From NCBI GenBank assembly GCA_028583415.1, contig CM053265.1, positions 30,373,343 to 30,437,342 on the forward strand: 64,000 nucleotides of DNA, given 5' to 3'. Below are positions 11,401 to 21,540 of the stretch, piece by piece (within the stretch, counting starts at the first letter, position 1; each line of letters begins with the position of its first letter). The notes under the pieces are model-generated. The model had not been told where the DNA came from, ran no database searches, and saw only the letters and a list, made by a program, of their open reading frames with translations. Source of the DNA: Protea cynaroides. Its lineage: Eukaryota; Streptophyta; Magnoliopsida; Proteales; Proteaceae. Both the position numbers and the translations under genes were made by a program.

Positions 11401-11685
11401 CATTCCATGTCACACCCCAATTCTGCACCTTTCAGAATAGTGTGATGAACCGCTAATAAACCAACGGTTCAATCAGGATCTCTAATAGGCTGTGTTCTTT
11501 AATTTAAACCATACACATCCACAACCATAATTAGAATAAATACACAATAGCGGAAGTCTTAATATTAAATGAACAGAGAATCTAACTGTGATAATCATAA
11601 ATAAAATATTAAATTATGTTGTATCAACTGAGACATAAATAAACAAAATATCAAATTACATTTCCTTAATATTTCAAATAAAAAT

Positions 11686-11820
11686 CTAATAAAAAACGCA
11701 TGAGTTGCACTCGCATGAGGAGTCATGCGCCTCCACTATATCTGCAGCCTCCATGGCAGCCATGTGCCCGTACACAGAAGCATTCATATAATCTTCCACA
11801 GTGGTACCTGCATCATCAAC
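11686..11820 (-). CDS. LTR-embedded small protein exon, CEC-x2-C type
   Basis: The open frame follows a TTTTTAG acceptor-like site and ends at TAG 11686-11688. It reads TTVEDYMNASVYGHMAAME, then EAHDSSCECNSCVFY. All three Cys and the terminal VF are intact. Many differences from the 8597 copy are at third codon positions or conservative. The product is not recognised. Confidence 0.45.
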   Translation of the reverse strand, partial: VDDAGTTVEDYMNASVYGHMAAMEAADIVEAHDSSCECNSCVFY

Positions 11821-12774
11821 TAAAAATATTCGAATTCAAAAAGGGTGAGCACACATCACGGCTCAGTGAGCAAACAAAACAATGCAACAAACATATGGAT
11901 GCATTCAATTCATATCTGTGGTCTGGTATGTAAGTTTGCAATGTACTATGAAAGGTTTGGTGGCCGCCTCACCTCTATACACGAGTGTGTTAAGCCACCC
12001 AAAGATAATGTTTATTTTCGTCCCACATGCACCCACCATGGAATAGAGATAGATCTAAAGTTCTTAGGACCACACCGCATCACATTTCCCCTGATACTCT
12101 ACCCATACCAACACGTAAGCCCCTACTGGCGAGGGCTTACAAACAGGGCTCGCAACTAACCAACCCTAATATCAAACAGTGTATCCAAGGCCTCACCCCA
12201 GCATCCCTTAATATGTCCATAGAGATAGAGCTAAGGCCCCCCGACAGAGTCGAAGACTACAAGGTCCGAGACCACCTCCCCTAATACCCTATGACGTAAT
12301 AGTTCTGCTAAGGTAATGGCGATACGAAGATGTCAGTGGACGAGACTTGAGTAGAGATAGAGCTAGAGTCTGGTGACTAGGACACGCCACAATATCACGT
12401 CCTCCCCCTGATGCTCCACTCACATCAAGCATACTAACCACAGACATACATTCACAAGCCTATTCCTAGCATCATCATCATCATCATGTTATAAATATAA
12501 TTAAATATGCATGAACATTAATAGCAGCAATATTGGATGACATGTTGAATGCCCATTACAAGCATACACACATAGAATTAGTCATGGCATTGGACTCAAG
12601 AAATAAAAACAGTTTATTATTAGCCAATTAGTTTAGTTCTTGTTCCCTCACCTTTGCTTGAGTGTAAATCCTCTTTCAAGCTCTAAGAATCACCTTTATA
12701 TCAATAGGAAAACCTAACAAGTTGATTGATTTTAATTAGAATTCATTCCAATAATTTTAGGCTTGCTGTTAAGC

Positions 12775-12965
12775 TAGGGTCGCAGGATGGGTCACAGGTA
12801 GGGTCGCAGGTTTATGCGACCCCAGGGTATAGGGTCGATGCTAGGGTCGGATGTTCCATCAACCCTAGGTGCGACCGTAGCTTCCTTGGACTTCCCAAGA
12901 GCTAGGGGTCGATCCTGTGGTCTGATTGGGTCGATTTCCAATCGACCCTACGTGCGACCGCACGT
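12775..12965. promoter_or_regulatory. Palindrome cluster 2, GGGTCGACCC subtype
   Basis: Repeated TAGGGTCGCAGG, GCGACCCC, AGGGTCGATGCTAGGGTCGG, TGCGACCG and ATCGACCCTACG. The flanks are CTAGGG/CCCTAG, like cluster 1 of the same LTR and unlike the other LTRs. Confidence 0.5.
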
Positions 12966-13350
12966 GGTTGGAGTCGAGCTTTTCATTCTACAGTCTAATC
13001 TTTCAAGTTTGGGTCCTTTGGCTTACTTCCACAGTCCATTCTATGCTTGTTCTATGGATTAAAACTCCAGGTTATTTCCTTACTTTGTCTACCATGATTT
13101 CCTCCATGGATTTCATTAAAATCTTCCCATGGATGGATGATTTGGGTTTCTCCTAGATCACCCTCTTCATGAACTATTCTAAGGTCTTAAACAATTCATG
13201 GAAAGCATATCCATACCTTAGGTTTGCTGAGATTCAGAGGTTTCTCTGAATTTCTTCCTTTTAGTCTTCTTCTCCAACTTTCCTTCTCTTCTCCTTCTCT
13301 TTTCTTTCAATTAGGGTTTCAAAAGGAGTGAAAGAGGCTAAGGGACATCT

Positions 13351-13360
13351 TATTTATAGA
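13351..13360 (-). promoter_or_regulatory. LTR TATA box
   Basis: On the minus strand it reads TCTATAAATA followed by AGATGTCCCTTA, equivalent to the promoter of the other family A LTRs. Confidence 0.55.
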
Positions 13361-13439
13361 GTAAAACCTCCCAAAATAAGTCCCATTGAGATTAGGAAAG
13401 AATCCCCTTGAAATTTGGAAAGTTTCCAATTTAAAGTTT

Positions 13440-13575
13440 CTGTCGGTGATCCTAGGGTCGATGAGGGGGTCGGAGATCCCGTCGACCCTAGGGTTTCAGT
13501 TGTCCGACCCTAGGTCTAAAAATTAGGGGTCTGACTTCCCAATGAGGTGGGATCGACCCTGCCTGTTTAGGTATG
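13440..13575. promoter_or_regulatory. Palindrome cluster 1, GGGTCGACCC subtype
   Basis: It contains CCTAGGGTCGATG, CCCGTCGACCCTAGGG, TCCGACCCTAGG and GGGATCGACCCTG. It sits 80-220 bp upstream of the TATA box on the minus strand. Confidence 0.5.
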
Positions 13576-13722
13576 CAACCCTACCCCCTATTTTACTATT
13601 TTTGGGTCAGTTTAATACCTGGTCTTGCTATTTCCTTCACGTACTTGGTCCATTTGGCTCAACCATGATAGGTAGACCTGGTACAAGGTGGTAAGACTGC
13701 TTAGTTCGATATGGGTCTTACA

Positions 13723-13735
13723 ACTCCCCCTTGCT
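13723..13735 (-). other. Polypurine tract
   Basis: The minus strand reads AAGCAAGGGGGAGT directly before the LTR start TGTAAGACCC. The same GGGGGAGT lies before the 3' LTR at 45862. Confidence 0.8.
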
Positions 13736-14456
13736 TATAAATATTTTGTCTTCAAAATTTGTACCTACCTTCCGAGTCGAATGGATGAGAGTATTGCTTT
13801 CGCATAACATTCTCTTCTTCCCATGTGATTTCTTCTATATCTCTGCTTCTCCAGGTGACCTTAACATAATAGATGTCACGGTTGCATAGTCGTTGAACCT
13901 TTCGGCTGGTGATTTCAGTTGGTGCTACTTTAAATGTCAAATCATCAGTCAAATCAGATAGATCTACTGTCAAAACGTGCGTTGGATCTCTGACATACTT
14001 CTTCAATAAGGAGATATGAAATACATCATGCACACTTGACATAGATGGTGGTAGTGCTAACTATTAAGCCACTTTTCCATGTTTAGCTAGAATCTCATAT
14101 GGTCTGACATATCTCGGACTAAGTTTCCCTTTCTGTCTGAACCGTTTCAAACCGTACATAGGTGACACTTTGAGGAATAGCTTATTACCTACGGCAGATT
14201 CAAGGTCTCGGCATCTAGTATCTGCATATTGCTTCTGACGATTCTGAGCCGTTCTTACTCTTTCTTTGATAATGTCGACTACTCGACATGTCTCTTCAAC
14301 AAATTCTGGTCCAACAATACTACGTCCTCCAACTTCATTCCAAAACAAAGGAGTTCGACACTTCCTACCATACAGTGCTTCATAGGGTGACATTTGTACA
14401 GTAGCCTAATAGCTATTGTTATAAGCGAACTCAATCAGTGGTAATTTCTCATCCCA
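13736..14456 (-). pseudogene. Integrase C-terminus and chromodomain of a family A pol
   Basis: On the minus strand the integrase end (YNNSYWATVQMSPYEALYGR, then KCRTPLFWNEVG) starts at the right edge. It passes into a GPYEIL-type segment, and a second frame (13752-14042) reads SSVHDVFHISLLKKYV followed by VTWRSRDIEEITWEEE, the chromodomain-like end of Ty3/gypsy chromoviruses. A stop and a frame change separate the two parts. The right edge at 14456 is the exact point where the family B LTR begins, so the rest of this pol was lost. Confidence 0.85.
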
Positions 14457-14756
14457 TGTGAAAACACCCCATTTTGCCACTCTCGGCGTAAGTGAACCAA
14501 TATGGCAGGTTTCTGACCTTTAACCCAAAGATTTGTGATTCTCCACTGATCCCCACAGCAGGGTCATGGGCTATTATCTGAATAAATGCATAGGTCATAG
14601 AATTATCTTCGAAACGAGACCAGAATTGCTCAATTCTGATATCAAATGAGGAAGATACGGCCATTTTAGCCGGATGATACATATAGTGGAGGTTTCTGAA
14701 ATTATTATAATAATAATCCCAGGGGCCTTCATGCAAATTATCCTAAGTCGGATTGT

Positions 14757-15545
14757 TTGAATTTCAAATCATCATATCTTGATCATCCGACATCGGATTC
14801 AGATGATTCCAAAACCATTATTCTTCATTCATGATGTTCTACAAAGTGGACGTAAAAAATCCCGGGTAGAAGTCACCAGTGGGCCCCATGCAAGCTTGCA
14901 TGCAAAATTATCATTAGAACATCAAAGCTTCATATCTTTTCCATTCTACATCGGATTTAGATGATTCCGAGACCATTATTCTTCATTCATGATGTTCTAC
15001 AAAGTGGATGTAAAAAAATCCCGGGTAGAAGTCACCAGTGGGTCCCATGCAAGCTTGCATGCAAAATAATCGTTATAACTTCAAAGCTTCATATCTTTTC
15101 TGTTCTACATCGGATTCAGACGATTCCAAGGCCATTGTTCTTCATTTGTGATGTCCTACAAAGTGGACGTGGAAAATCTCGGGTAAAAATCTCCGGAGGC
15201 TCCCATGTAAAATTACATATGAAAATGGTCATTTAATATTCAAAAATTCATATTTTGATCATTCCACATCCGAATCAGGTGATTCCAGTCTCATTATGTT
15301 CCATTTTAGTGCTCTACAAAGTGGACGTAAAATATTTCTGGTAGAATCCTCCGAAGGATCTCATGCAGAATGGTCAACCAAATTATCGATAATTGGTCCG
15401 CTTAAACTTCCCAAATTCATAAGTTGACCATTTTACTTCCAAATGAGGTGATTCAAGTTCCTATATTCCTCATTTTTAATGTTCTACAAAATGAACACAA
15501 AAAATTTGGAATAGAGGCTATCGAAAAATTCTATGCCGGATAACA
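14757..15545. repeat. Tandem repeat, about 155 bp x 5
   Basis: Units carry CATATCTT, then CATCGGATTCAGATGATTCC, TTCATGATGTTCTACAAAGT and AATCCCGGGTAGAAG. The first three are close copies and the last two are diverged. The same unit occurs about 1.6 times at 29830-30085 and twice, diverged, at 35600-35900. Confidence 0.85.
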
Positions 15546-16195
15546 GTGGAAATGACCCGTGAAATGATAGAGAGAGAGAACCCAGTGAATTCCAGTCAAT
15601 CCAGTCAACTCAGCTCAACCCAAGCCAGTCTTGGCCTAACCCAGTTAATTCCAGTCATTCTTAGTCCAACCCAGCTCAGTTTAAGTCAGTCCAGCCCAGT
15701 CAACTCAAGTCAGACCAGTTTGGACCAAGTTCGTTTAACCCATGTGCAAGAATTTTATGATATTGCATATATTATATCAAGGTTATATATATATATATAT
15801 ATGAATGGAAGATTCGGTTCAACTGGAAAGGAAACTCGAGAGGGAGGATCTAAAAGAGAGAATCAGAACCAAGATAAGAAAGGAAAAAGAGAGGAGGGCG
15901 GTGGAGAAAAAGGAAAAAAATAAAATAAAATCAATCAAAGAGGAAAAGATCGGAGAGAGAGAGAGCGGTGAGAATCTGAGAATAAAAGAGAGAGGGCGGT
16001 GAAGATTGAGGAAGATCGAGAGAAAATCGAGGAGAAGATAAGAAAGGAAAAAATAATAAAAAGGAGAAGATCCCGAAGAGAATTAGGAGGGAGCCGTAAA
16101 AGAAAAAATCGGAGGGACAAAGTAGGCCGAAAGATGAGAAAAGGCAAAAAAGAAAAATCAGAAAAAAAAGGGAGATGGAGGAGAATCAGAAAGGA

Positions 16196-16234
<39 letters not shown>

Positions 16235-16590
16235 TCGAGAAGATAAGGAGAAAGAGAGGAGGGCGGTGCTTTTGGAAGAAAAAAAAATCAAAATCGAGAA
16301 GAGGAGAAGGAGGAGGGCGGTGAGAGAAAGGAATAAAAAGAAAGAAAAAAACTGAAGGGAAGGGGGGAAGACCGAGAAGAAGGAGGAGGTGGAGAGGACA
16401 AGAAAAAAGACAAAAAAAATTCAGAAAAAGAGGATCGATAAGAGGAAAAGAGCGGGGGAGAACCGATGAAGAAAAAAACAAAAAAAACAAAAAGAGGAGC
16501 TGGAGAAGAAAGGAGAGAAGGAAGTAGAAGATGAAGATGAAGAAGAAGGAGCAGGGAAGGCTCCCTGCAACTCAGGTAAGCCGTTTCTAT
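15546..16590 (+). other. LTR B CCAGT-rich, TA and purine-rich segment
   Basis: A stretch of short CCAGTCAA/CCAGCTCA phrases (15590-15735) is followed by a TA repeat (15786-15801) and a 730-bp GA-rich run (15830-16560), which ends in GCAACTCAG|GTAAGCC at about 16574-16580, a good splice-donor match. The matching segment of the third LTR ends in AAAGAG|GTAAGTC near 38069. The purine run may be a transcribed leader with a donor. Open frames in it are compositional. Confidence 0.55.
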
Positions 16591-17100
16591 TTTGATTTTA
16601 TTTATTTTATTTATATATATGATGTTCCTTGTTGTCACTCAACTATCACCAAAACCTGCTCCCCTAAACCCTCAACCGAACACCTCATCTCTCCTATCAC
16701 CCAGTTCCACTGCACAAACCAGTCTTCCCATGATTCCATCACAACCCTTGATCCCATGTAAGCCATTGTATGTATCTTAATTAAATTTTAGTCACCGGCA
16801 TGAATTTAATTTGATCCACTACATGGATTTTTTATGTGCTTGAATTTCAGCCATTTGATCATGAAATTTTATATGATGATAATAGTTTTGATCATGAAAT
16901 ATCTGTGGTGATAATGGGTCCGACCACTTGTTCGGAGTTTTTATGAAATTGGTCCATCATATGCTTAAAGTTTCATGTGATTAACTCGATCATCATTTTA
17001 GCCATGACTGAAATTTCTATGAACCATTGAACTTGGGATTTTGATGTGAAATAAATATGGACCCTTGATCTTGGAATTTTAAGTGAAATTTTTCGGCCAT
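16590..17100 (+). other. LTR B AT-rich sequence, no gene seen
   Basis: AT-rich sequence with recurring phrases such as GATCATGAAATTT and GGACCATTGATnTTG. I see no coding signal. Confidence 0.5.
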
Positions 17101-17109
17101 TTGATTTTG

Positions 17110-17416
17110 GATATGAACCCCTGCTGAGAAACCAGCACAAGAATCCAAGTTGGAGTTCACTGATTTGGGGCTTATCTGGACTTCATTTTCTCCCACGTTC
17201 CCATAGGTGAAGGGGGTTCTACATCCACGGAGAACCGCTTCTTTGTGAACTGAAAGAGGCCCTTTCTGAGTCGATCTGAAGAAACAGAATCATCAGCATA
17301 ACCTCACATGGGCCAAGCCCTTTGAACGGATTCTTGAACACCGGCACAAAGAGAACGAGCTCATGTTCGAAGATGAAGATCCAAGAGGATTCGTACCGCT
17401 CCACAGAACGAGATAG
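17110..17416 (+). pseudogene. Exon-like GC-richer block inside LTR B
   Basis: This block is visibly richer in G and C than its AT-rich surroundings. Its best stretch is about 43 codons between stops, ending at TAG 17414-17416. It reads WAKPFERILEHRHKENEL, then an acidic FEDEDPRGFVPLHRTR end. An upstream piece in a plus frame reads AEKPAQESKLEFTDLGLIW before a stop. I do not recognise the family. It may be a captured and decayed host exon, or part of the element. Confidence 0.3.
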
Positions 17417-17419
17417 CTA

Positions 17420-17705
17420 AAGATGATTAAATATGGACCATGGATATGGATTTTGGATGATTAAATTATGGCCATCTAATCTGGATCTGATCTTGGAAAT
17501 TTGATGTGATTATTTGGATCAATTACATGTAGAAATTTCATATGATCAAAATTGATCTGAAAATGCTTAGAATTTTATGAAATTGGTCCCATTGGTTTGA
17601 AATTTAAGGTGATTAAATATGGACCATTGATATGGATTTTGGATGATTAAATTATGGTTATCTGATCTGGATCTGATCTTGGGAGTTTGATGTGATTAAT
17701 TGTGA
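17420..17705. repeat. Direct repeat of about 95 bp, two copies
   Basis: GATTAAATATGGACCATGG to GATCTGATCTTGG at about 17425-17515 is repeated at about 17609-17700 with few changes. It lies in AT-rich LTR sequence with no gene. Confidence 0.8.
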
Positions 17706-18079
17706 CCATTGATTTGAAACTTTTTAATGCAAATTTGTATATGGCCATTTGATGTTAAGTTATTTTCACATGATTTGATTATGGCCTTTGATCTTGAGCC
17801 ATTGATTGATTAGATGATCAATTGATTTTTGATTATGTGATGACATTAAATCTGAACCATTGGATTCCATGTTGATATGTCCACCATCTTGATGCTTGCA
17901 TGATTCTTGCTATTTTGGAATGCTACACATACTTATTGCCATATTTGTCTGTCACATGCTTCTAGTCATATTTAGATGATTACTGCCATGTTTGGATGCT
18001 TACTGCTATGTTTGGATTACTACCACTGCTATAGTTGGAATGTTTTCATTCATCATATTCGTCTTGGAAAGAGATAAAT

Positions 18080-18610
18080 TGAAAAATAACAATTAGGGTA
18101 GAAAACCCTAAAATGGAAAGAATGTAACAATTAGGGTAGAAAACCATAAAAAATGGAAATAAAATAATAATTAGGGTAGAAAACCCTAAAATGGAAAGAA
18201 AGTAACAATTAGGGTAGAAAACCCTAAAAAATGGAAATAAAATAATAATTAGGGTAGAAAAACCCTAAAATGTAAAGAAAGTAACATTTAGGGTAGAAAA
18301 CCCTAAGATGGAAAGAAAATAATAATTAGGGTAGAAAACCCTAAAATGGAAAGAAAGTAACAGTTTGGGTAGAAAACCTTAAAAAATAGAAATAAAATAA
18401 TAATTAGGGTAGAAAACCCTAAAAAGGAAAGAATGTAACAATTAGGGTAGAAAACCCTAAAAAATGGAAATAAAATAACAATTAGGGTAGAAAACCCTAA
18501 AATGGAAAGAATGTAACAATTAGGGTAGAAAATCCTAAAAAATGGAAATAAAATAATAATTAGGGTAGAAACCCTAAAATGGAAAGAAAATAACAATTAG
18601 GGTAGAAAAT
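18080..18610. repeat. Telomere-like tandem array, 38/40-bp alternating units
   Basis: Thirteen complete units and a partial one each hold TTAGGGTAGAAAACCCTAA, a hairpin of telomere-like arms. Two spacer types alternate, ATGGAAAGAAWGTAAC and AAATGGAAATAAAATAA, giving an approximately 78-bp higher-order unit. It lies inside LTR B. An open frame on the minus strand (18303-18596) is only the repeat read in one frame. Confidence 0.9.
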
Positions 18611-18964
18611 AGCATACTAGATCATGCCATGTAGGCTCTTGCCTTATTTGCAATACATGCCATATTTGAAAGATTTTAAACAATCTTACTGTATGTGAAT
18701 TTCTTGTCATAAATTTTTTATGTGCCATATTTAGATAGAATATTCTATTTTTTGGCAATAACTTATTTTATGCAACACCCTAGTTAAACTGCAATATATG
18801 CACACTTCTAGAAGACAATGTAGGTGTGGGGACGTGCATTTAGGCACCCACATTCTTGGGAAGGGCATAATGGGAATGATAAAATCTTAATAAAGAAAGA
18901 GAATGCCTTGCCAAACTTTTCAAAATTAGAATTCAGAATGAAAAGGGTAATTTAGGACGATTTG

Positions 18965-19080
18965 TCCCTCGACAAACCCTAAACCTAGAATAGGTTCTAA
19001 ACCCTAAACCTAGAATAGGTTCTAAACCCTAAACCTAGAATAGGTTCTCAATCATTAACCTAGAACAGGTTATCATGCCC
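18965..19080. repeat. 25-bp tandem repeat with CCCTAAACC
   Basis: Three to four copies of ACCCTAAACCTAGAATAGGT, the last one altered (CATTAACCTAGAACAGGTT). The AAACCCTAAACC core is telomere-like. Confidence 0.8.
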
Positions 19081-19860
19081 GAACTACACGGATTCTGATT
19101 CCTAGGGCAAACCCTAGGATACGTAGGCTATTTGGGAGAATCCCAAATTCGGATCCACACCTTAGTCCACTTGGACTATCCATAGATCCACTAGGATATT
19201 TATCCAAACCTTAGTCCACTCGGACTATCCATAGATCCACTAGGATATCTATCCATATTCCAACCCAAAAAGGAGTTATCCAAACCTTAGTCCACTCAGA
19301 CTATCCATAGATCCACTAGGATACTTACCCATATTTTGACCCAATTAGGGTTATCCAGTCCCGAACTACGCGGATTCTAATTCCTAGGGCAAACCCTAGG
19401 ATACGTAGGCTATTTGGGAGAATCCCAAATTCGGATCCACACTTTAGTCCACTTGGACTATCCATAGATCCACTAGGATATCCCCCATATTTTAACCCAA
19501 ATAGGGTTATCCAACCTCAGTCCACTCGGACTATCCATAGATCCACTAGGATATCTATCCATATTCCAACCCTAAAAGGGTTATCCACACCTTAGTCCAC
19601 TCGGACTATCCATAGATCCACTAGGATACTTACCCATATTTTGACCCAAATAGGGTTATCTAGTTCGAACTACGCGGATTCTGATTCCTAGGGCAAACCC
19701 TAGGATACGTAGGCCATTTGGGAGAAACCCAAATTCGGATCCAAACCTTAGTCCACTTGAACTATCCATAGATCCACTAGGATATTATCCACATTCCAAC
19801 CCAAATAGGGTTATTCTTAGATCCACTAGGACTATCTATCAGTCCACATGGACTGTCCTA
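19080..19860. repeat. Higher-order tandem array in LTR B
   Basis: Three large units each start with a GAACTACRCGGATTCTGATT phrase, then AACCCTAGGATACGTAGGC and CCCAAATTCGGATCC. Within them is a smaller repeat, CTTAGTCCACTCGGACTATC followed by CATAGATCCACTAGGATA, present about eight times. TACGTAGGC phrases of this kind are common in the LTRs of Ogre/Tat-type elements. Confidence 0.85.
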
Positions 19861-20316
19861 ATCCTAACCCATAGGATTTCTCAACCATTCACGCATAAAT
19901 TTTAACTTGAACAAATAAACTTAATCATGCACAAGCATAAATCACAGCCATAAACTGTAATCACACCTGAACTACGATGATGAACCTGATTTTTGGAATA
20001 AATCCGTAATACGTAGGCAATCTGATGGATACAGATTCGGTTCAATGATATCAAACCACTTGGTTTGGTTTGGCTTAAAAAATAGAGTATAGCATAGGAA
20101 AGGTATAGGAGACCGATTTCGATCGGGCGGTTAGGGTGCCTAACCCCTTCCCATAACCGTAACCTGACGCTTACCCAATCTCTGATGGACCAGAATTCCA
20201 ATCTAAGGTTCATGATTCAATCGAAGTCTTACCTTGGGGTGAGATTTTACATTTCTAAGGTCCTAGACCTAAATCTAGGTGGCGACTTCAAAAGATTTCC
20301 ATCTTTGTCCTCACAG

Positions 20317-20334
20317 TGGCGACTCCACTGGGGA
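20317..20334 (+). other. Family B primer-binding site
   Basis: TGGCGACTCCACTGGGGA lies one base after the LTR end CCTCACA. A similar GGTGGCGACTTC stands about 40 bp upstream inside the LTR. The tRNA partner would need matching to a tRNA set. An Ogre-like tRNA-Arg primer is my guess. Confidence 0.65.
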
Positions 20335-21540
20335 TATAAATGTCAAACTCCTAAATGAAAATTTTCCTTGTGTGAATTGGATGCTAGATTTTAGGATAGT
20401 ATATTTATGCTTGTATATTATTGCTTTGGGGGGAATGGGTTCAGTCACACATTCGTGCGAGTAGCCGAACCGGGTCCCATGCATATGGGGCAACCCGCTA
20501 GGCGAAACACACAGCCTTGGCCTGTACTTTGTGTGACCACGACCGGTGAGCAGCCTCTAACGAGCGTTTCTTGGGTCCGTATGGGAATGCGTTATGCTAC
20601 TCCACGTCGCTTGGATCCTTGCAACATAGTATATAAAGGGATTGGGGGCCCATTATTCATCGAGCATTCGGTGATAGGTTACCCCATCCTCGTCAAGGTG
20701 GCCTTTTCTATCCTAACCCAGATTGTAGCCCAATCTTTGTTATTTTTTGGTTCATCCCTGAACCGACCCGGTAAAATCGGCTTAACCATGACATCCATGT
20801 TCGAGACATCGAAGTTCTGCCCGTTTTTGTCCTTGATTGGTCAACATGTTAGAATCTACACGATGAGCATCTTGAACTCTCACCCAATGGGAGTATGAGG
20901 TATGTATACACCTGTTCTACATCATACTAGACGGTCACTATACACCCTCCATTAAGTAAGCTCGATGTGTCGAATCTCTCATTGTTAACACGTCGATTTC
21001 AAAAAACGAGCAGAAAATCCCTGTCAAGACTTAGATACCCTGGTCAAGAAGAAATTTACTAGTTTGTTCATCTATGAACCGCTTTTGCTAATCATCCCTA
21101 ATAAGGACGACGGATTAATATATCCATTTTAATTTCATCGAATTCGATAATCCTATTGGCCAGACCTTGGTACCACTGACTATCCATTTTGGAATCATGA
21201 GGTCCCAAGACTGAACACATGGCTTAATCAAATTCAATTAAATTGACTTGGATAATGTTTACCCAATCACCCTTATGAGGGAGCTAACTCTTGTTTGGTT
21301 GAGTCATCCTTGATTGTGCATGTGACTTCTTCTACTCTTGTAGATGTTTAGAATCTTGATATTTTCCCATTGGATTTCAATGCCTTTGGAAAAGAAAATC
21401 AAACTGCAACCATATCCACCCTTTTAGGGTGAGAGACCCCTACAATTAGGGAATTGTCTTGATCTCCCATCTCGAGATCCATCTATATTATCTTTCCAAA
21501 TGAATCAATGGAATTCATGAATCTAGATCTTGATTGAACA
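20335..21540 (+). other. Family B internal leader, no conserved gene
   Basis: One open frame at 20407-20898 (163 codons) lies here. It has no motif I know and no homologue in the window. The sequence resembles the untranslated leader of a long Ty3/gypsy element, so I do not call a gene. Confidence 0.4.

Larger units (their letters stand above)
6830..11407 (+). mobile_element. Family A retroelement, plus strand, 5' part only
   Basis: Visible in order are a complete 5' LTR (6830-9016), a tRNA-Met-type primer site (9020-9032), a gene on the opposite strand (9392-10594), and that gene's upstream palindrome cluster (about 11177-11400). In the complete element at 43583-55407 the next part would be gag. 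Here the element stops at 11407, where the end of an oppositely oriented family A LTR begins. No gag or pol of this element is in the window. The minus-strand element was probably inserted into, or recombined with, this one. Confidence 0.8.
11408..13722 (-). repeat. Family A 3' LTR, minus strand (2315 bp)
   Basis: Read on the minus strand it starts TGTAAGACCCATATCG at 13722 and ends GGGGTGTGACA at 11408. It carries the small reading frame (11686-11820), the AGAGATAGAGCTA modules (about 12040, 12215 and 12355), two palindrome clusters of the GGGTCGACCC subtype and a TATA box (13351-13360). On its right are a polypurine tract and integrase/chromodomain remains of the same element, so this is a 3' LTR. 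Its left end meets the truncated plus-strand element with no primer site. Confidence 0.85.
14457..20315 (+). repeat. Family B 5' LTR (about 5.9 kb)
   Basis: It begins at 14457 and ends ...TTTGTCCTCACA at 20315, directly before the primer site. The start is repeated at 29530 and 35121, and the end is repeated at 31690-31801. In order it holds ~155-bp repeats, a CCAGTCAA-rich stretch, a purine-rich stretch with a splice-donor-like end, AT-rich sequence, an exon-like GC-richer block, telomere-like arrays and a higher-order array. LTRs of this size are known from Ogre elements. Confidence 0.75.

Noticed and set aside
15805..16638. Charged frames (RKEKERR and FFLFFSS types) on both strands
   Set aside because: They come from the purine-rich LTR leader, with no domain and no start context.
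18303..18596. 97-codon minus-strand frame with a hydrophobic repeat
   Set aside because: It is the 38/40-bp array read in one frame.
20407..20898. 163-codon frame after the family B primer site
   Set aside because: No known motif and no copy elsewhere in the window. It is compatible with an untranslated leader, so it is kept only as a note.
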